Shown here: in pieces, positions 1 through 15,010 of the stretch | Numbering within the stretch: the stretch's first letter is position 1 | How the letters are laid out: every line of letters starts with the position of its first letter | From: Mycteria americana | Taxonomy: Eukaryota; Chordata; Aves; Ciconiiformes; Ciconiidae | Assembly (NCBI RefSeq): GCF_035582795.1 | Contig: NC_134367.1 | Coordinates: forward strand, 47,223,062 to 47,287,061 | Direction: 5' to 3' | DNA length: 64,000 nt | Program-made: the position numbers and the translations under genes | Notes under the pieces: model-generated | The model's database searches: none | What the model was told of the DNA's origin: nothing | What the model saw: the letters and a program-made list of their open reading frames with translations, nothing else

Positions 1-2175
1 TTTCCATTTCATTTCCAAAGGGAAAGGGTAAAGAGGCTTTAATCAGTATTCCATAAACAACTCCAATACTTTCATTAGAGGACAAAAAAAACAAATGACA
101 AAGAATGTAGATCTTCAAAAGTGGTGAAGGGTTTGGAGAAAATCTGTGGAAGCAGTGGGAACAAAAATTTTTAAAAGCCTAATAGATGAGGTATAATCTC
201 TGTAAGAAGGACAAGATGCACAGAGGATAGGCGAGAGCATAGGTTAGTTGGGGTTGTTGGAACTGACACATCTAATCCAAAAAGTAAACTAAACACAGAA
301 CCTTTGTATTTCAAAACCATCTTAGGTAGCAGACTTTTGTGTGCCTTCTACCTTTTTAGTTTAGAAAGGAAAGTTAAAACAACCCACAAACCTTTTGATG
401 GAGAGTAAATGGCATACTTTAGAATCTTACTAAATCACGATTCCTTTGCTGTTTGATTAGGAATGCATTTGAGAGTCTGGACACTTTCTTTCAAACTTGT
501 TTGCTTTTCTTCCTCCCTGCTTCTCTTTACTCGACATTGTCTGTCTGTGGTGCCGAGATTTTAGAAGTCTCTTTACCCTCTAAACTGTTGCTGTCAAAGA
601 CTACAATAAAAGGGAGATTCATAATAAGAAGCGCATTCTGCCAAGATGCTTCTGCAATATATATTGCCATTATGTATCTTGACAGACCCTTGTGATTAAT
701 ATTGTCCTTTTAAGCCAATGAAATTGATCCTGTCATCACCTTTAGAAGAGAAGACAACCAAAAGAAAAAGTTCATTTCTAGGGTTTACACAGGAGATGCA
801 AAAAGAACTTTTAAATGGTCCTCATGCAAAAGGCAAATTCATTCCTTGTATGTGTGCACTGCTGACCGCTGCCGACCATGCCATAGACAACAGAACACCT
901 TGGACTTTATCACTATCTAAATCTAGTGTCCCTGATACACTTTCATTAGTTGCATTCCCCAGCAGAACAAAGAGTATTTTCACACAACTCGGAATGAACC
1001 ATATGTTGTTAGCAATTTATCATCCTTGTCTTAAATTCTTCTGCTCCTATAGACACACAGTAAAATTCTCAGGCCAAATAAAAAGTGTCAAGGAACAACA
1101 CTTGTCAACAAAGTCAATCTTACAAATAGGTAATGGAACAAATTCATTGATCAAAGGCATTTGCAATAAAAGCAATAAAGACATAAACACTGCACCTTTA
1201 TCAAATTATTTTTCTTTTTCTCTCTCTCACCTTTTTTTTTCCATCCTCCCACTGACAGTACATAAATGTCCAGAAAAACTATATCTTCTCTGCGTATGGG
1301 TGATCTTTTCAATAATAACTTGCTGCTTCCTTCCTTTTCCTTTTTGCTGCTTGAATGAAAAATTTGTCTACAAAACTGCATTTTTGGCTGAGTTGACTGC
1401 CTGAACCTTTAATTCTAATGTTTCAATACATTGACTCCTGGAGATTATATATGTGTCTTGTATTTCATGGACTTTTAGTTGTGATAATTTAGGCTTAGAT
1501 TGCTGATAATGTTAGACCATTAGAGAATATATAGTCTGACAGCAGTCATAAAACAGGCATTTGTTACTGCATTGTGTTTTATGTTGGTTAATGGTGTGTC
1601 CACAAATGTTTGCAAAACATAAAAGATACCAATATTTTAATGATGCAATAAGACTGAATCAAATAAAAAGCCATATCTTTGTGACAAGAAAATTTATTCC
1701 AAAACAAAGGCATCAGAATTTAAATGAAAAGTTTTATAGAAAAGAATAGTGTGCTTGTCAGAGGTTTATATATGTATGTATTTATTGGTGTGCTAAATTG
1801 ATTATATACAGTAAATGGCATTGGTGCTATTACACCGTATTCTGATCATTTCCATATGCTCTAGGCCTTTATTTTGACTTTGCAATTATGAATGTATAAT
1901 CACAGTTATTTGAGTAGGTTACATTCTGCAGGGAGAAAAAGTGATTGATTGAGTAACAAAATAACACAGGAACACAAGAAAGTTTAGGCACCATACTGGT
2001 CAGATGGAAAACCAGTGCTGACTGTTTGCAGGCTTCAGAATATATGCTACAAGTTTGTTAACTTGAATTTTACCAGGCATCAAGGGCAGATAAACAGCCT
2101 ACAGTAACAAATGTGAAGCTGCTCAGATTTGAAAGTAGCATACCTATACTGACAGCAATTTTTGTTATATCAGCA
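1..2175. other. Non-genic AT-rich flank, no recognised gene
   Basis: No gene is recognised here. The most notable part is a 228-codon open frame on the plus strand at 718-1404, which resembles no protein family I know. Its composition is AT-rich, with a long T/C run near 1215-1240, and it has no splice context. I read it as a chance frame in DNA of the kind often found in vertebrate regulatory deserts. Stretches near 1140-1210 and 1540-1745 are rich in ATAAA/ATTT homeobox-like words, but conservation cannot be judged from one sequence. Confidence 0.5.
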
Positions 2176-2235
2176 TTTTACAGGTAAGAAACTGAGAGGC
2201 AAGTGATTAAGCCATTTGCCCAGGTCAGAATTTCA
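2176..2235 (+). repeat. MIR-like (CORE-SINE) fragment
   Basis: The segment reads like the conserved part of the amniote MIR SINE: CATTTTACAG, then AAACTGAGAGGCAAGTGA, then a diverged match to the 'cttgcccaggtca' box (TTTGCCCAGGTCAG). About 60 bases are recognisable, with several substitutions, as expected for a very old copy. The call is by eye. Confidence 0.6.
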
Positions 2236-5200
2236 TACTTAAATTCTGTCTACCTCAAATGCTCTTTGCAATGACAGCAATACTGCTCTTCTTTTCTGTC
2301 CTGAACTGATGTAGAGGAGTGGACAAAGAGCAGCTGAATTCTGCCATAGGAGCATTTGCCAATCTGTGCTGGATAAAGTTATATCCTTCACCTCTTTGTG
2401 GTTTTTCCCCTGGAGCAGGGAGCTCACTAACCTCACCACAAGGTGCCCCCAGGCAGCAGGACGGCTCAGTGGGGAGACTCAGAGCCCCAGACCAAGTGTG
2501 GAGATGCAGATATGGAGCAATCAAGCAAGGGAAATTACTTTGACTTACATTATGCAACGGATGGACATCACGCTGGTGAAACTGCAGCTGCACTGCCACC
2601 CAGAGTAATGGGATCCCCCGCAAAGGCAGAAGTGCCTGAAGTGAAGCAGCACCCTCACCAGTTTTTACATCTCTTCCAAGCTCAGACGTGAAACAAGAGG
2701 CAATAGCATGGGAAGGTGAAATGGTGAAGAGAGAGACAGAAAAATGGCTCCCGTTTAGCAGAAAGATATTTTCCTAAGTAACACCCATGCTGCTCCAAAG
2801 ACATGGGCAGCAGAGAAGCCAACCTCATGGGTGACAAATGCCAGGGAAGCCCCCTCTCTTCTCACTCAGCCTGGAGTGGGAGAGACATCAGCATCTTTCA
2901 AGAAGGACTGCTGCAATGAAGCTAGATAATTTGAGCCAGTGAAGTCTCTTATGCAGCTTCCCATGGGAGCTAGCAGGAATCTTCTGCAAGCAGAGGAGGG
3001 CCTGAAGGACGATGCCTGTTCCCTCTGCTGCGTGGCAGTAACCTGTTGCTGAAGTCAGTGGGGTGAGACACAGGTGGTACCAGAGCTGTACCACAGGATC
3101 AAAGAAGAAAGATTGATGGAGATGCACAAGGCATATCATGAGCAAGACAGCATTAGATAAAATGACATAAGAGATAGGGCTGCTTATTTTCTACCTAAAT
3201 CACATTCTCCAGATGCTTTTTCCTGTGTCAGCCTACTCTTTTGCCTCCTTTGTGGTAAGTGTCTCCACAGAGTACTGGCATTTATCATTTATGCCAGTAC
3301 TTTAGTCAGTGATAAATTTGGCTTAGCAGTTTATAAAATAATTGCAAGACTTTTAGAACAATAATTCCTCCGGTATTTGACTATCCTTTGAAAACATTTT
3401 GTTGTATTATCAGCTCCAACAGTTCCTCAAGAATCTTAATTTGTTATGAATAATTTCGTGAGGATTTTGGCTGAGAAGTACAAGCACATTCTGATTTTCA
3501 CATTAAAGAGTGAGTAACATATAAATGTATACTGCTTTCAAAGAGTGGAACCATTTCTGGTGGGCTCTTTAAAAAAAAATATTGTGATGGACAGTTGTCA
3601 CTTTTTTATTTACTGATTGTTTCAGTGGCAAAACTGGCCATTTTCTAAGCAAGATTTCTTTATTTTGCAGCCTATTTTCCCCAAAATACAATTGGTTTCT
3701 GTACACATTGTATCCTGGTTATAGCAGGTAAGCAAGGCCACGAAGAGGAGTTTGGTTAGTGAGAAAATCTTTCCAGCAGCATAGTTCATCTGCAGGGACT
3801 TGGACAGACTTGGGACATTTTGGTGACTGATATTTCCCTGAGTCCAAAGTATGTAACTGTGAGAGGAATGCACGCAATATGTAGAAATCAGCTGCTTAAA
3901 ACTAATAAGAGGGCTATTATGTGCATTAAAACAATTAGCAACCAACTACATACTTCAGGCTGTATAAAGCTGAAAAACATTCCTCTGTTTCTAACTAGAA
4001 TTGCCTGCAGGGCGATAGTATTTGGCATTATGAAAAAGTAAAAACACTTTCGAAATTCGTGCTTAAATTAGCATGCAAAATCCTGGTTGTACCAGGAAGC
4101 GTCGTTTCATAAAGGGAGGTGAATAAAACAGAAACTTCCTAAATACAGCAAAGGTATTCATGTTTCATGGGGAAGAGAAGGCACACCCTTGATTCAGAGA
4201 TCAGTCCCAGTAACTTCCCGACAGTAGAGAGGGAAGAAGCTCTGAGACTCTTCTGCCTATGTGCCTCATAACTCGTGGAAGTCAGACAGAGCAATACAAG
4301 CAATTCACAGGTTGTATTTTGTATTATAAGTCTGATCCTATGATTTTAAAAGAAACTGAAATTTTGGTGGGACTGGGCCCTGGCAGAGGTATGATGAGTT
4401 CAGAAATTGGTATGGTCTACATCACTTCTTCGAGAAAACATGTAAGAGGAAGAGAGACCTACTTTGCCTACTTCAGAGATCCAGGAAGCTGACAGAAAAT
4501 TACCTTTGCTTTTAGTACTACTATCCCTCACAGCATAACAATGGGTATGGAATAAATATTTCAGGATTAAAAAGTTGTAGATTAAAATGACTTAAATAGG
4601 AGACATACCACAAAACTGTACTTATATGTTATTGCAAACAGAGCAAACCAGATCTGCCTACAGCCAAATTAATTTTAAAAAAAAATCATATTTTTAATTC
4701 AAGAATCTACAGTCTTCATTCATGTAGGTTTGTTACAGCTATCTGCAGCTCATTTTCCAGTCTGTGGTTGTCAGGAGTAACATGTTGGTAAATACCAGTT
4801 TAAAGCGTGTTATGCAATAAAGGAGGCATATTTTTTCCACTGAATTTGCATTAAATTTAACTTTATGTAGGGAAATAGTGCACTATAAAGTAGGGGCCTC
4901 AGATTCAGCAGAGCAGTTGGGTAGCTCTACTAAAACAGCATCGGTCAGGCACCCTACTTGTGCTGTAAGACTGCTCCATGGGTAGTCAACTTGGCTGTAG
5001 ACAGCGATGCCACTGACGACAATAACGTCCCAAAAGCACAGCTACGGCTCCGCAGCTACTTGCCAAAATGTACAGTTCAATTTTAACGTCATCTTCTCTA
5101 TTCAACAGCAGCTCTCCCCTCCCCAGTTCAAAAAAGCAGCTGTGGTGTCAACAGGCACATTATGTAAAAATAAACCATTTGATAAGTGGATGGAGAAGAA

Positions 5201-8200
5201 CGCTCTTTGATCAGCAGAATATACAGACGTCCACAAGTGCAAGGGGCACTGGAGGAATGCCTAAGAAATAAGTTCCAGCAAGGGTGAATTTGCTGGAAGG
5301 GTAATTCTGTGAGAGTCTGTCAGGCAGCAAGAAAGAGCTGTAAGCTTCCAAACCATATGATCCAAACCGAGGGGGAAAAAAAAAAAGCACTTTTGCTTTC
5401 AAAAGTCTCCCAAAAGACTAAAAATAGATCATAGGGCGATAAATCAAATAATAATTTATTCAGAAAACTAACTTGCAGACAGAATACACAATCCTTTGAT
5501 GTTAGAAAACTATTGAAGAAGGTCAGTCTATTTCAAAATAACACTGTTTGAAAGTTTTCTTTCTTCCCTCTTATTTCAATGAAGTTTGCAATGTGGGTAA
5601 ACTTTGCTGCTGCTACTATATATTCAGACATCAAAAAAAGTAGAAGAGAAGCCCATGGTTCTGGGTGGATAATAGATTTCTGTCTGCTGCAAAACCAACA
5701 GTAAGTTCAGCTCCAGCAGAATACACCCACGGTTAAACCACCACCTCTAGGATTCTCCAAGATTACATTTTGTTCAACCTCTAGAAAAAGGTCAGCTCTT
5801 GTAAGTAACTAATTTTTACTTTTTCCTTGGGTCATCAACTTACAAGTTTCCATGTACACTTCAGAAAAACAAGCACACAAGGTTTTATTCTGTAAGATGT
5901 CCTACTTGTAAAGAAAAGTGAAGGCTTCAAAATGTCTTTCCTTGCATAAACTCTTTATGTTGAGGAGCCAGACTATTTTTAAAGTGATGAAATTTGATTA
6001 TGCATATTTGCTATAGTAATTTGAAGGCAGCACCTTGGGCAGATAAATTGTGCTCACTGGCAAAAACCTGGCAACTGACAGCATGTTTAAGTCTCAAGTT
6101 GCTACATTGATTATTTCCTTTTGCATTTTAGGATTTGAAATGTGCAGTTGATTTAACCAGTCAAGCAGCAAAAAATTTAGTGAGTTATTTTTCCCCTTTT
6201 ATTTTTGGGGTATATTTTCATTCTGTAACAAGAATCCAAACAGTTTATCAGGAGGTAAACTTTCTGGGAAAATCCCAAGTTGCTGGTTTTAAAGACTATC
6301 AGCAATTACTGAGGCTACCAAACTTCACTGAGACTGGCAAATCCAACACCTGCAGAAAGATAACAGAAGAGCCCAGTGCTGTTTCAGAAACATCAGCAGT
6401 AGCACAGTCACAGCTAGATAAATATCACATGACAAGAAGCGATAACAAACATACTGCCATAACCTCAGGAAAATCTAAGTTTACAAAGATTAAGGGGGAA
6501 AACACGAGGAAATGCAGTTAAACAAAGAGCCTAAAAGCTACTTCTATTTCACATCAGTTGTGGAAAAATCAATAGAAAAATACAAAGAATGAACTCGGTG
6601 TGTTGAGAGCCTTATAAAAATAACTCAGAGCAAATGCAAGCAAGCTGGAAAATCAGACCCACGCTGGCGGTTGTTAAAGTGCTACCAGGAGGATTTAAGC
6701 CCTGCACTGCATTGGCTTTCAGATGTACACAGTTTGCTTTACAAAGGGGGTGTGTGTTGCAACTGAACGTGTCAGCTTCTATTAACTGGTGACAAAATGC
6801 AAGGCACACAAGGAGCTGCTCAGGTCAACCTGACGGACTCCATCTCATACGACAGACAATGACATCACCCAAGCCCTGCCCCTCATTTCACAACCAGTGC
6901 TGAGATAAATGATGCTTCCTTTGCTGAATCGTGCTGCCTTGGCTGTTCAGGAACCACCAGACTCCCCATTAATATTGACAGTGCCACTTCCACCCATACT
7001 GGATGCAATACATATTCAGAAAGAGAATTGATGGGGAAAGTGTCATACATTTTTCAGTGACTTGCTCCATATTTTGTGTTCTCAATATATTAACTTCATA
7101 CCATTCTGCTGGTGCCTGTGTGAAAGAAATATGAGACAAAACCATCTTTCTTAATTTGTTGGATATATGACTAGAAAAACAATAGTAAACATTTTGAAGT
7201 CTTTGAAGCAATGAGCATAAGTTACTTCACTTTTTTACCCAGACCTTCTCTCTGAGTTGGGTTTTTACCTTATGTCTTAAGGCTTAGATATATTTTTTCC
7301 CCCACAAAAAATAATTCCAGCTTAGATGTCATAGTCCTTGCTATCATTAGTGGATGAAAAAGTTGTGATTTATTTGTGACATACAATGAAATAGTTCTAG
7401 AGATGGGCCATCCGTTGGAAAATAATGGCATTTTATTTTAGACTGCATGCGACAAAGATGGGGAAAAAACATAGTAATAGCCACTGTTTTATTTTGCTTA
7501 ACAAATATGAGCCTGTAAAGCACTGACCATATAAGCCCACATTCATTTATCTGAGACAACAGGATGCTTTGCAGGTCCTGACAGTGTGAACATGTAAGCA
7601 ACCTGGTAGATCTTTGAGGCCTTTCCTCATTTCTGCCCAAACAAATTAAATAAAATCAGACTTTCGAATGAAGACTTTGTCACAGCTGCCTTTGATCACA
7701 GGCATATGGCACAGCAGACGCAAATGTTTCCTTCTCACCTATGGTTGACAGAGTAGGCGTGGGATTTCCTGCCTGACTCTATCCCAAGAGGAAAGCGTTA
7801 TGCCCTTTAGTGCTACTGACTGGACCTCAGCCTTAACATAAAGTTGAATACATGTCCTCAGCATTTCTCGTTCTCCCTCTTCAGACCGAGGATGCCTATT
7901 ACAGGCCAAAGAAAGGCTGTTGTGGACCTGTTCTAGCAGATGAGACTTCAAAGGGCTATTGAATATGGTCGCATGTCTTGTACACAACATTTCCCTTTCT
8001 CTTGTGTTTCAAAGGCCAGCTGAGAAGTAAAAAGGTGTTTTACTAACACTTTTCAAGCTAGTTATAGCTTCTAGGTATCAACCATAACCTCTGGGACCAT
8101 TTACTACCAAACTGGGTTAGTGAAAGAGTTTTAAAGATTTCTCTTAACAATGTTTTTGGTTGTGTGAATTAACTGACAAGTGATAAACACCTGCCCACAA

Positions 8201-11200
8201 TCCCAATCAAGACAGGGAAGACATTGTGCACTATCCTACTAGAGTGATGTTTGTTTTATAAGGTATCTGCTTCTGAAGATTACCGTTAACACAGACTCGG
8301 ATGTCACTGAGACTGCAACCCTTATGCCTTCACACAGAATGTACCTCCTAACGCTCGGTGGTCCATTGCCCCCGAAGTCATTGAAGTACTCAGAAGTTTT
8401 ATGACCAGTCTTCCGGCAGGAAGCTACACACTAACCAAACTTCAGGCATGTGAACCATCCCATTGAAGTTAGCTGCAGATTTCAAGTTCATACCCATGTG
8501 TCTGTAGGATGACAGTACCTCAGCATCTTCATGCCTCTCGATTAAAGGCCAGTAATTGGAGCCAGCTTCCAGTAGTATGGGCAACATTTCCTTCTGCAGC
8601 TCTGAGGACTCAGGATAGGGCTGCTCCTGTAATAAAAAGTGAAAAAAGGACAGCCCTGGGGAGCTAGAATTGTTGTTTCTGGAAGGGGCTATCTCCCGCA
8701 CTTCAAATCCCAGTGGCTTCTCCAGGACTCCAGCTCAGGCAAAGCGATGGCTGTGATCACAGTCATTCTCAGCATTGTCATAGGGAATGTTGTGAGCCCA
8801 GAGGTGCAAGTAAGGAGACAAAAGATAACTTGACAACCTGCACAGTAAAAGGAACCCAGATGTACCGAGCCTTCTGCCGAAGAAACAGACATTTCTCTCT
8901 TTTGTTCTGGAGCTGAAGGTTGTTTAACATTTTTGAGGCCTCTTGAGAGTCCACTTTTCGGGGCCGCTTCCACACATCCATATATGAGGCATAACTTCTA
9001 GCATATTTTCATCTCAGCTCAAACACTGAAAAACTAACAGAAGAGAACACCAAGGGAGGAAAAGATGATGGAAACTCCTGACTACTTGGAAGACAAAATT
9101 AGAGAAGGTCCAGGTATTTGTCATAAATGAGCTTTGGGACCACCGGCTACCTCTATGAAGACAAATGTTGTCTTTGCTCCATTCTCAGTAGTGAAGACAT
9201 TTGGACTGCATTAAACTGCAGAGTGGGAGGGGATTTAAAACGAAATTTCCCCTGCCAAAGATTGCGTGTAAGGCTGCTTTAAGGAAAAGAGCATGATTGT
9301 CATAAAGCTTAATGTTACAATGTTTTCAATTAGTTTAAAAGCTTTTTTATTGATCATTTTTATTATGGTTCTTCAGTTATTTTGTAACTTTTATTTGGAA
9401 TAAGTCTCAGTTTATTTGAAACATTTTTAAAAACTACATTGCTTTTTCAAGTGTTATCAAGTAAGAGTACTTTGCAAGGCCAGGTTAGTGTACTTACTTT
9501 CAATGTTTAGTGACTATTTTTGATTTAATGTTTCAAAAAGTTCATGTTGTGTTTGTTTTTCATCCATTGATCTGATTTTGCAAGTCTTTGTGTAAGGTGT
9601 AGCTTCGGTTCATTTGAGGTGTTAAGCACCTTGCAGAATTTTAGCTATTGTTTCTTAACTGAGATTCAACAAATTCAGATACTCATGATTTGTGTACAAG
9701 TCAAATCTGATATACAGATTTCTTTCATGAATAGGTTACATTACTATATTCTTGCTTTTCTAACTTATGCAGTGCATTCTTTTTTATTTCTATTTAACTA
9801 TTCCAGTTTTGGTTAGGTTTTTTTGCTCTGCCTTAAGTTTAGATTCTGCACATTTTGTAAGTTCCCAATTAAAGGTTTTAAAATTCTGAAAATCAACTGA
9901 TATGTCAATACGCTCAGCAATACTTGGATGATATCCATGCCGCATACACTTTTAATACACCAGCACAACAGATAAGTTCCAATGCAAGATCTATGTTGAG
10001 GATTTGCTACAACTGAAGATTTAGTATTAATTGGATACAAATTGCTATAACGGAATTACCCTGAGTAAGTACTTTCAGCTATTAAATATAAGTAACTTGA
10101 TCTATTTCTAAACCAATTATAAGCTGCAGGGAGTTTGGGGGAGAGGGAGGAGATGGTGAAGGATAACTGGAGAAGGAGAAAGGAAATGGAGAAAAGGATT
10201 AATTGGACATGAGCAGACAGTTTGTATGAAGGAAATCTTACCTATAATGTTACCTATAAGACCTAAAGAACACATGACAGCCTACTTGGTATTTTTGCTA
10301 ACAATTTATAGACCCAAGATTACTGGTAAAGCTTGCCACACCATACATGTAAGAAAAGTGTAAGCAACACTTAAGAAGTTAGTTGAGTGATTCTGAATAT
10401 CTGTGCTTCACAAAAAGAGATGGGAAGAGGTAATAACTAGATTAATAGGATATTTCATTCCTAAAGCTGATACCATGGTTATTTTTTTCTTTTCTGCCAC
10501 AATTGTTCCCCTGCATAACCAACCCCAAACACTGGCATATCTGACAGCTATAAACAAGGACTACACCATAGTAGAACTACATCACAGAGCAACCTCATCA
10601 CACAGCTGGTGTTATTAGATTGTCCTTACTCAATCTAGCAGAGAGGAGACACCATGAAACTGAGATCAGTTTACGCAGATGTCCAATAATTTGGCAGTTA
10701 TTCAGGTGTATGACTTTTCCCCTCTAAAGGCTTTTTTCTTCTATTTTCTTTTTTTCCTTTTTTTTTTTTTTCCCTTATTCTCTAACCTTATCTGGTATTG
10801 GCTTCTTAATGCTATTCTTGTTCAGAATGTTTTGACAGATGGCAAGCCCGGGGCATATTCCCCTTTCCACATAAAATTCAGGGAAAAAAAAAGAAAAGAA
10901 AAAAATGTTGCAAATGTTTTGGATAGCCTTTCTGAACAAATAGACTCATCTCAAATCACCAGAGAAGTAGAAAAGGAGAAACAGGACTGTGACAGGAAAT
11001 GAGAGTCAAGTATTTTAAGTTTGTTTTAAACTGCAAAAGTGGCAGTTTACTCTGAACCTATTGCCAGAATCCAGCATAGAAGCAGGAGAAGGAGGAGGCT
11101 GGAAAGAAATAGGTGAATTGCCTATGCCATTTTTTTGGCACCATTCTGTTAATATGGAAAAATTCTCATTAACCAAAATGTTTGAAGACTTACACATGCA

Positions 11201-14200
11201 AGGGTCTTACTTAAAACTTTTGCAAGATGCTTCCCACAACTCAGTGATTCTTTGTATGTGGGATAAAAAAGAGGAAATACAATTCCACATGAGTAGGATT
11301 GGCTTAAAAATACAAGTTTGCCAAAACTGAAAGATAAAGATTTCAGCCGCACTCAATTTGAAAGCTAAGCTTTTAACTTCAGACAGTCCCCATTTCTGAT
11401 TAAATTCTTTAGCACTCTGATTTCCTTTCCCAGAATATGAAATCAGATCACAGAAAGGGAAAAAAAAGATCCCAGAGAGGAGACCATTACTGACGGAAGC
11501 CATGTGTCATTAATTCAGTTATAAATTATTAGCTGAAAGCAGCCTCTCAGCATTTGTATTTGATGAACAAAAATTGATTGCTTCAAGGGCATTTCAATCC
11601 TTTTGATGTTACCATCTTTTAGTCCACCACAAATCTGAATCCTTAACAGAATGATTATAGCATTATAGTAATCCTAAGAGCCAATACTAAAGGATTTGGA
11701 AGAGCAACAGAGATCAATAGTTTGAAAAAAGCATGTCTTTTTGAGTTGACAGAGCTGTCTAGCCTGATAGTGAACCTGAAAAAAATAAGTGGGGACTAAG
11801 TAAACAAGCAATCGTGCAGACTGAGCTAAACTGAGATGATGAGCCATTTTTCTGAATTGTTGAATACACCAGGAAGCTCTGAATATTTCCATGGGATTTA
11901 AGCAAAACTAATGGCAACCAAGGGATATTTTGCCCACAATAAAAAAAGAAGTTTCAGAAATATGTTTGCAAGTGTTTTCAGAGCTTTGTGAACTGTTCTG
12001 GAGGTTGGGAGGTTGGGAAGTTCTGTGAGGTCAACATTTGTCTTTTGCATAGACTTTGAGATTATTTGAACTGGGATTTAAGGGAACATTGTCTTAATGA
12101 TTGTCTTCCTTTTAGTTGCTTTGAAATCCAGAATCTGGGCCATATTCCAACCTAGAGATGAAAGTTCAGTCCTCTCAGCAATTGGATTGTGAGATATACA
12201 GTAGACAGAAGGACCATGCATCCTTACCGTGTAATCTCTACCAAATTAAAAAAAATGTTTAAACTATGGAAGCAATAGGTAACGTTTGTGGAAAGTTCAG
12301 GTTGTGCCAGGTTGTAAGTAACAAAGTTTCCCTAGCACAACAAATCAGAAAATGAGCTGAAAGCTAATGCCCTCTTCAACAGCTCAAGGATTAGCATAAA
12401 ATTATACTTTGAAGGAGGAAAAAGAACAGCATTGCAACAGTGGGGTATTGTTAAAGATCACTGGAATGGAGAGAAGGAAGAAAGAGAAGAAAAAAATCCT
12501 TACACCAGAACACTGCAAACTGGTATAATGTTTAGCAGATATTTAATGATTCTTTTGGTGTGCTAAACAACAGATTAACTTCATAGTACTCAAGTGAAAA
12601 TTCAGACAAATTCAGATGCAACACATCTGGAGAGCATCCCATGGCAAATGGTGAATGGCTAAGTAATCTATTTCAATAGCAAGACATGTAGTGATAATTT
12701 ATTGTTTGTAACAAGGGCTGTGAGCTTACCATTAATTCCAATGCAAAAACTTCTAAAATTATTTGAAGGATAAATGCAGGACTTCCAACAATCACATTTC
12801 TTTAGTGAGACATATGTCACTGATACATACTATTATTAAAAGATAAAGTCATAAAAGTAATTTGAAAAAGGGTGTGTTTTTAAATTCTGTATGATCTTGC
12901 ATAAGAAGACTAGTGAAAAAAAGTGTGGTATGTACCTTTTACGCTACTGCAGATGATTTTCTTTATGGGGCACAGCTTTTTAGCTTGGTTCATGTTTTCA
13001 CATTTCTTACATCTGAAAGAGTGGCACAAATTAAATGCACATTAAAGACATGATTTCGGAACATTGTGTTGAAGCAGGTTTAACCCATTATTTTGAAGCT
13101 GTGCATGATAACATGTGATCTTTAAGCTTAACCTTTATCTCAAGCTGTTTAAAATGTTTTGTAGCTGTTCTTGTCTAAACGAATAAAGAGGATGATAAGC
13201 AGGGACTGGCATAAATAATAGCTGCTTTAAAACGGGCAAAGAAATTGATAGCTCTACAAATGGTAGCCACCTGTACCAGGAAACTAAAGAAAGAGTGAGT
13301 ATTCAGTGGAGAAGAATTACTGGAAACCTGACAGCAAAGGATAGAAATGGCAAGGGGACAGGTCTTTTTAAAATGCTCTGTTCTCTAATCATGCAGTGCC
13401 AACTTCAAGCCATGAATGTAGGTTATAATATCACTGGTGATCTGCTGACTTTATCCAGCCACTCCTAACTTTAGTGAGTTACAAGATTTCATCAGTGTTG
13501 GAAGCTAGCTTGTCTAATGAATACACCAACCTTCATTTTTCCTTTTTATGGGAATGTTATTTGGACCATGGTCTGTACTCCTTCCACCACATCGCACACT
13601 CTCTTGAGCAGAACTGGAGATTTTGAGCATGAAAGAGGACAAGACTCTGTCTGCGTCAGGGTAAGATCTCATGAAAACCTGCAAGGATTGATGACTTTCC
13701 ACAGAGGTTCACAGAAGCAGAGGTGATTAGGAAAGTACAGCTGGTTCACAAAAGACAAGGACACAATTTGTGAACAGCAGATGAGCAGACAAAAGGAGAC
13801 AACAGCATAACTGCTGTAAATCACAGGATGCTGTGACATGCAGATAGTCTCATGGCAGGAAAAAAGGCAACTTTGTGAGGCCTGAGAGAAAATCTGAACC
13901 TGTGCTTCCAATAGTGAGAGACAAAAAGACAAAGCTATATTTTATGCCATGTTACAATTTCTGGAAGACCATAATATCCTACCTGCAAGGCTAAGTCCTT
14001 GAAAGTCATTACATCTTTTTCCCTCTGTGACCCATATTCACACAAACACAAGTGAGCTTCTGCAACAGGACAGGGGCTTCAGCTGTCCTGAAAAGGCAGA
14101 ACATCTCTGTCTCTGGCTGCGTGGCATAAACCCCATACTTAGCTCCCAGGCAGGAAAAATTCTTATCTTCCTCAATAAAGCTTTTCTTTGTCTTGGCCCA

Positions 14201-14899
14201 TAATATTTTCTGCTTTTCTACAATTTAGAACAATTCTTTGAACATGAAGCTACTGTAGAACTGCTTACTACTAACCAGTTGTTTTTGCATTTCCACCCAG
14301 CATAAACCTGGAGAGGCAGAAAATATAAGTTACTAACTTTACCCTAATCTTTAGGAAAAAAAGTAGCACAGAACCATTGCAGAAAAAGATCTGTACTTCC
14401 CCTTGTTAAGGTCTGACACATTCATCTCATCCTACACTTCTGTAAGAAACTTCTGGAGATATTTCTATAGATTATTGCTGGGGTTGGTCTGCAATTTGCA
14501 TGTATACCCCTGAAATTATTGATATGATTCTTGACAGTTGGGTTGTCAAATTTACATGTTCGATAACAAGATTGGCATTCCAGCCAAAGTGGCTTAATTC
14601 CTAAAAACACATAATTAACAAAAAATTTTTACATCCTTCCTATCTAGCTACACAATATTTCCCACAAATGTAAATCTCTATACAGACTGAAGTTTCCAAA
14701 GGTTCTGTTGACACTGGTGGCAGTTTATACATCTACAGTTCGTTCTACATGTGAGTGAAAATTAACTAGAAATAAGAAAATTATATTGCAAATATCAAAA
14801 GTTTTTGCAAAATTTGAAAAAAAAAAGAAAATAATTGAGAAAATACTTAGACCTTACACAGGTGCTTATATCATATGGACAGATAGTGTCTTATTATAC
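2236..14899. other. Long non-genic stretch, nothing firm recognised
   Basis: About 12.6 kb with no recognisable exon, RNA gene or young repeat. Open frames reach about 130 codons (for example 6135-6521, plus) but show no family resemblance. There is a T-rich low-complexity run at about 10735-10783. Slightly GC-richer patches occur at 2300-3060 and 8280-8960. The phrases 'gaagtcagtggggtgagacaca' near 3050 and 'cgaagtcattgaagtact' near 8373 resemble very old amniote interspersed repeats, too weakly to name. Confidence 0.45.
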
Positions 14900-15010
14900 A
14901 ATCATAGACTCTTAAAAAGATTTCAGCTGGAAAGGACCTCAAGAGATGATCTGGTCCAAACCTGATTATCCCTACCCAAGGCAATGCTACCTCTCACCAA
15001 GACCAACTTG
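14900..15010 (-). mobile_element. CR1 LINE 3'-end fragment (old)
   Basis: On the plus strand this starts AATCATAGACTCTTAAAAAG and continues with TGGAAAGGACCTCAAGAGAT. This is the reverse complement of the CR1 3' terminus, in which the ATTCTATG tail follows a motif like gatcttagaggtcttttccaa. The same motif occurs in forward orientation at the end of the CR1 at 16136-17510, so the two copies lie in opposite orientation. Divergence is high and only the last 100 or so bases are recognisable; the left edge is the tail itself. Confidence 0.75.

Noticed and set aside
718..1404. Long plus-strand open frame as a host protein
   Set aside because: No family resemblance, AT-driven composition, and no splice or promoter context. 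Kept only as a low-interest observation.
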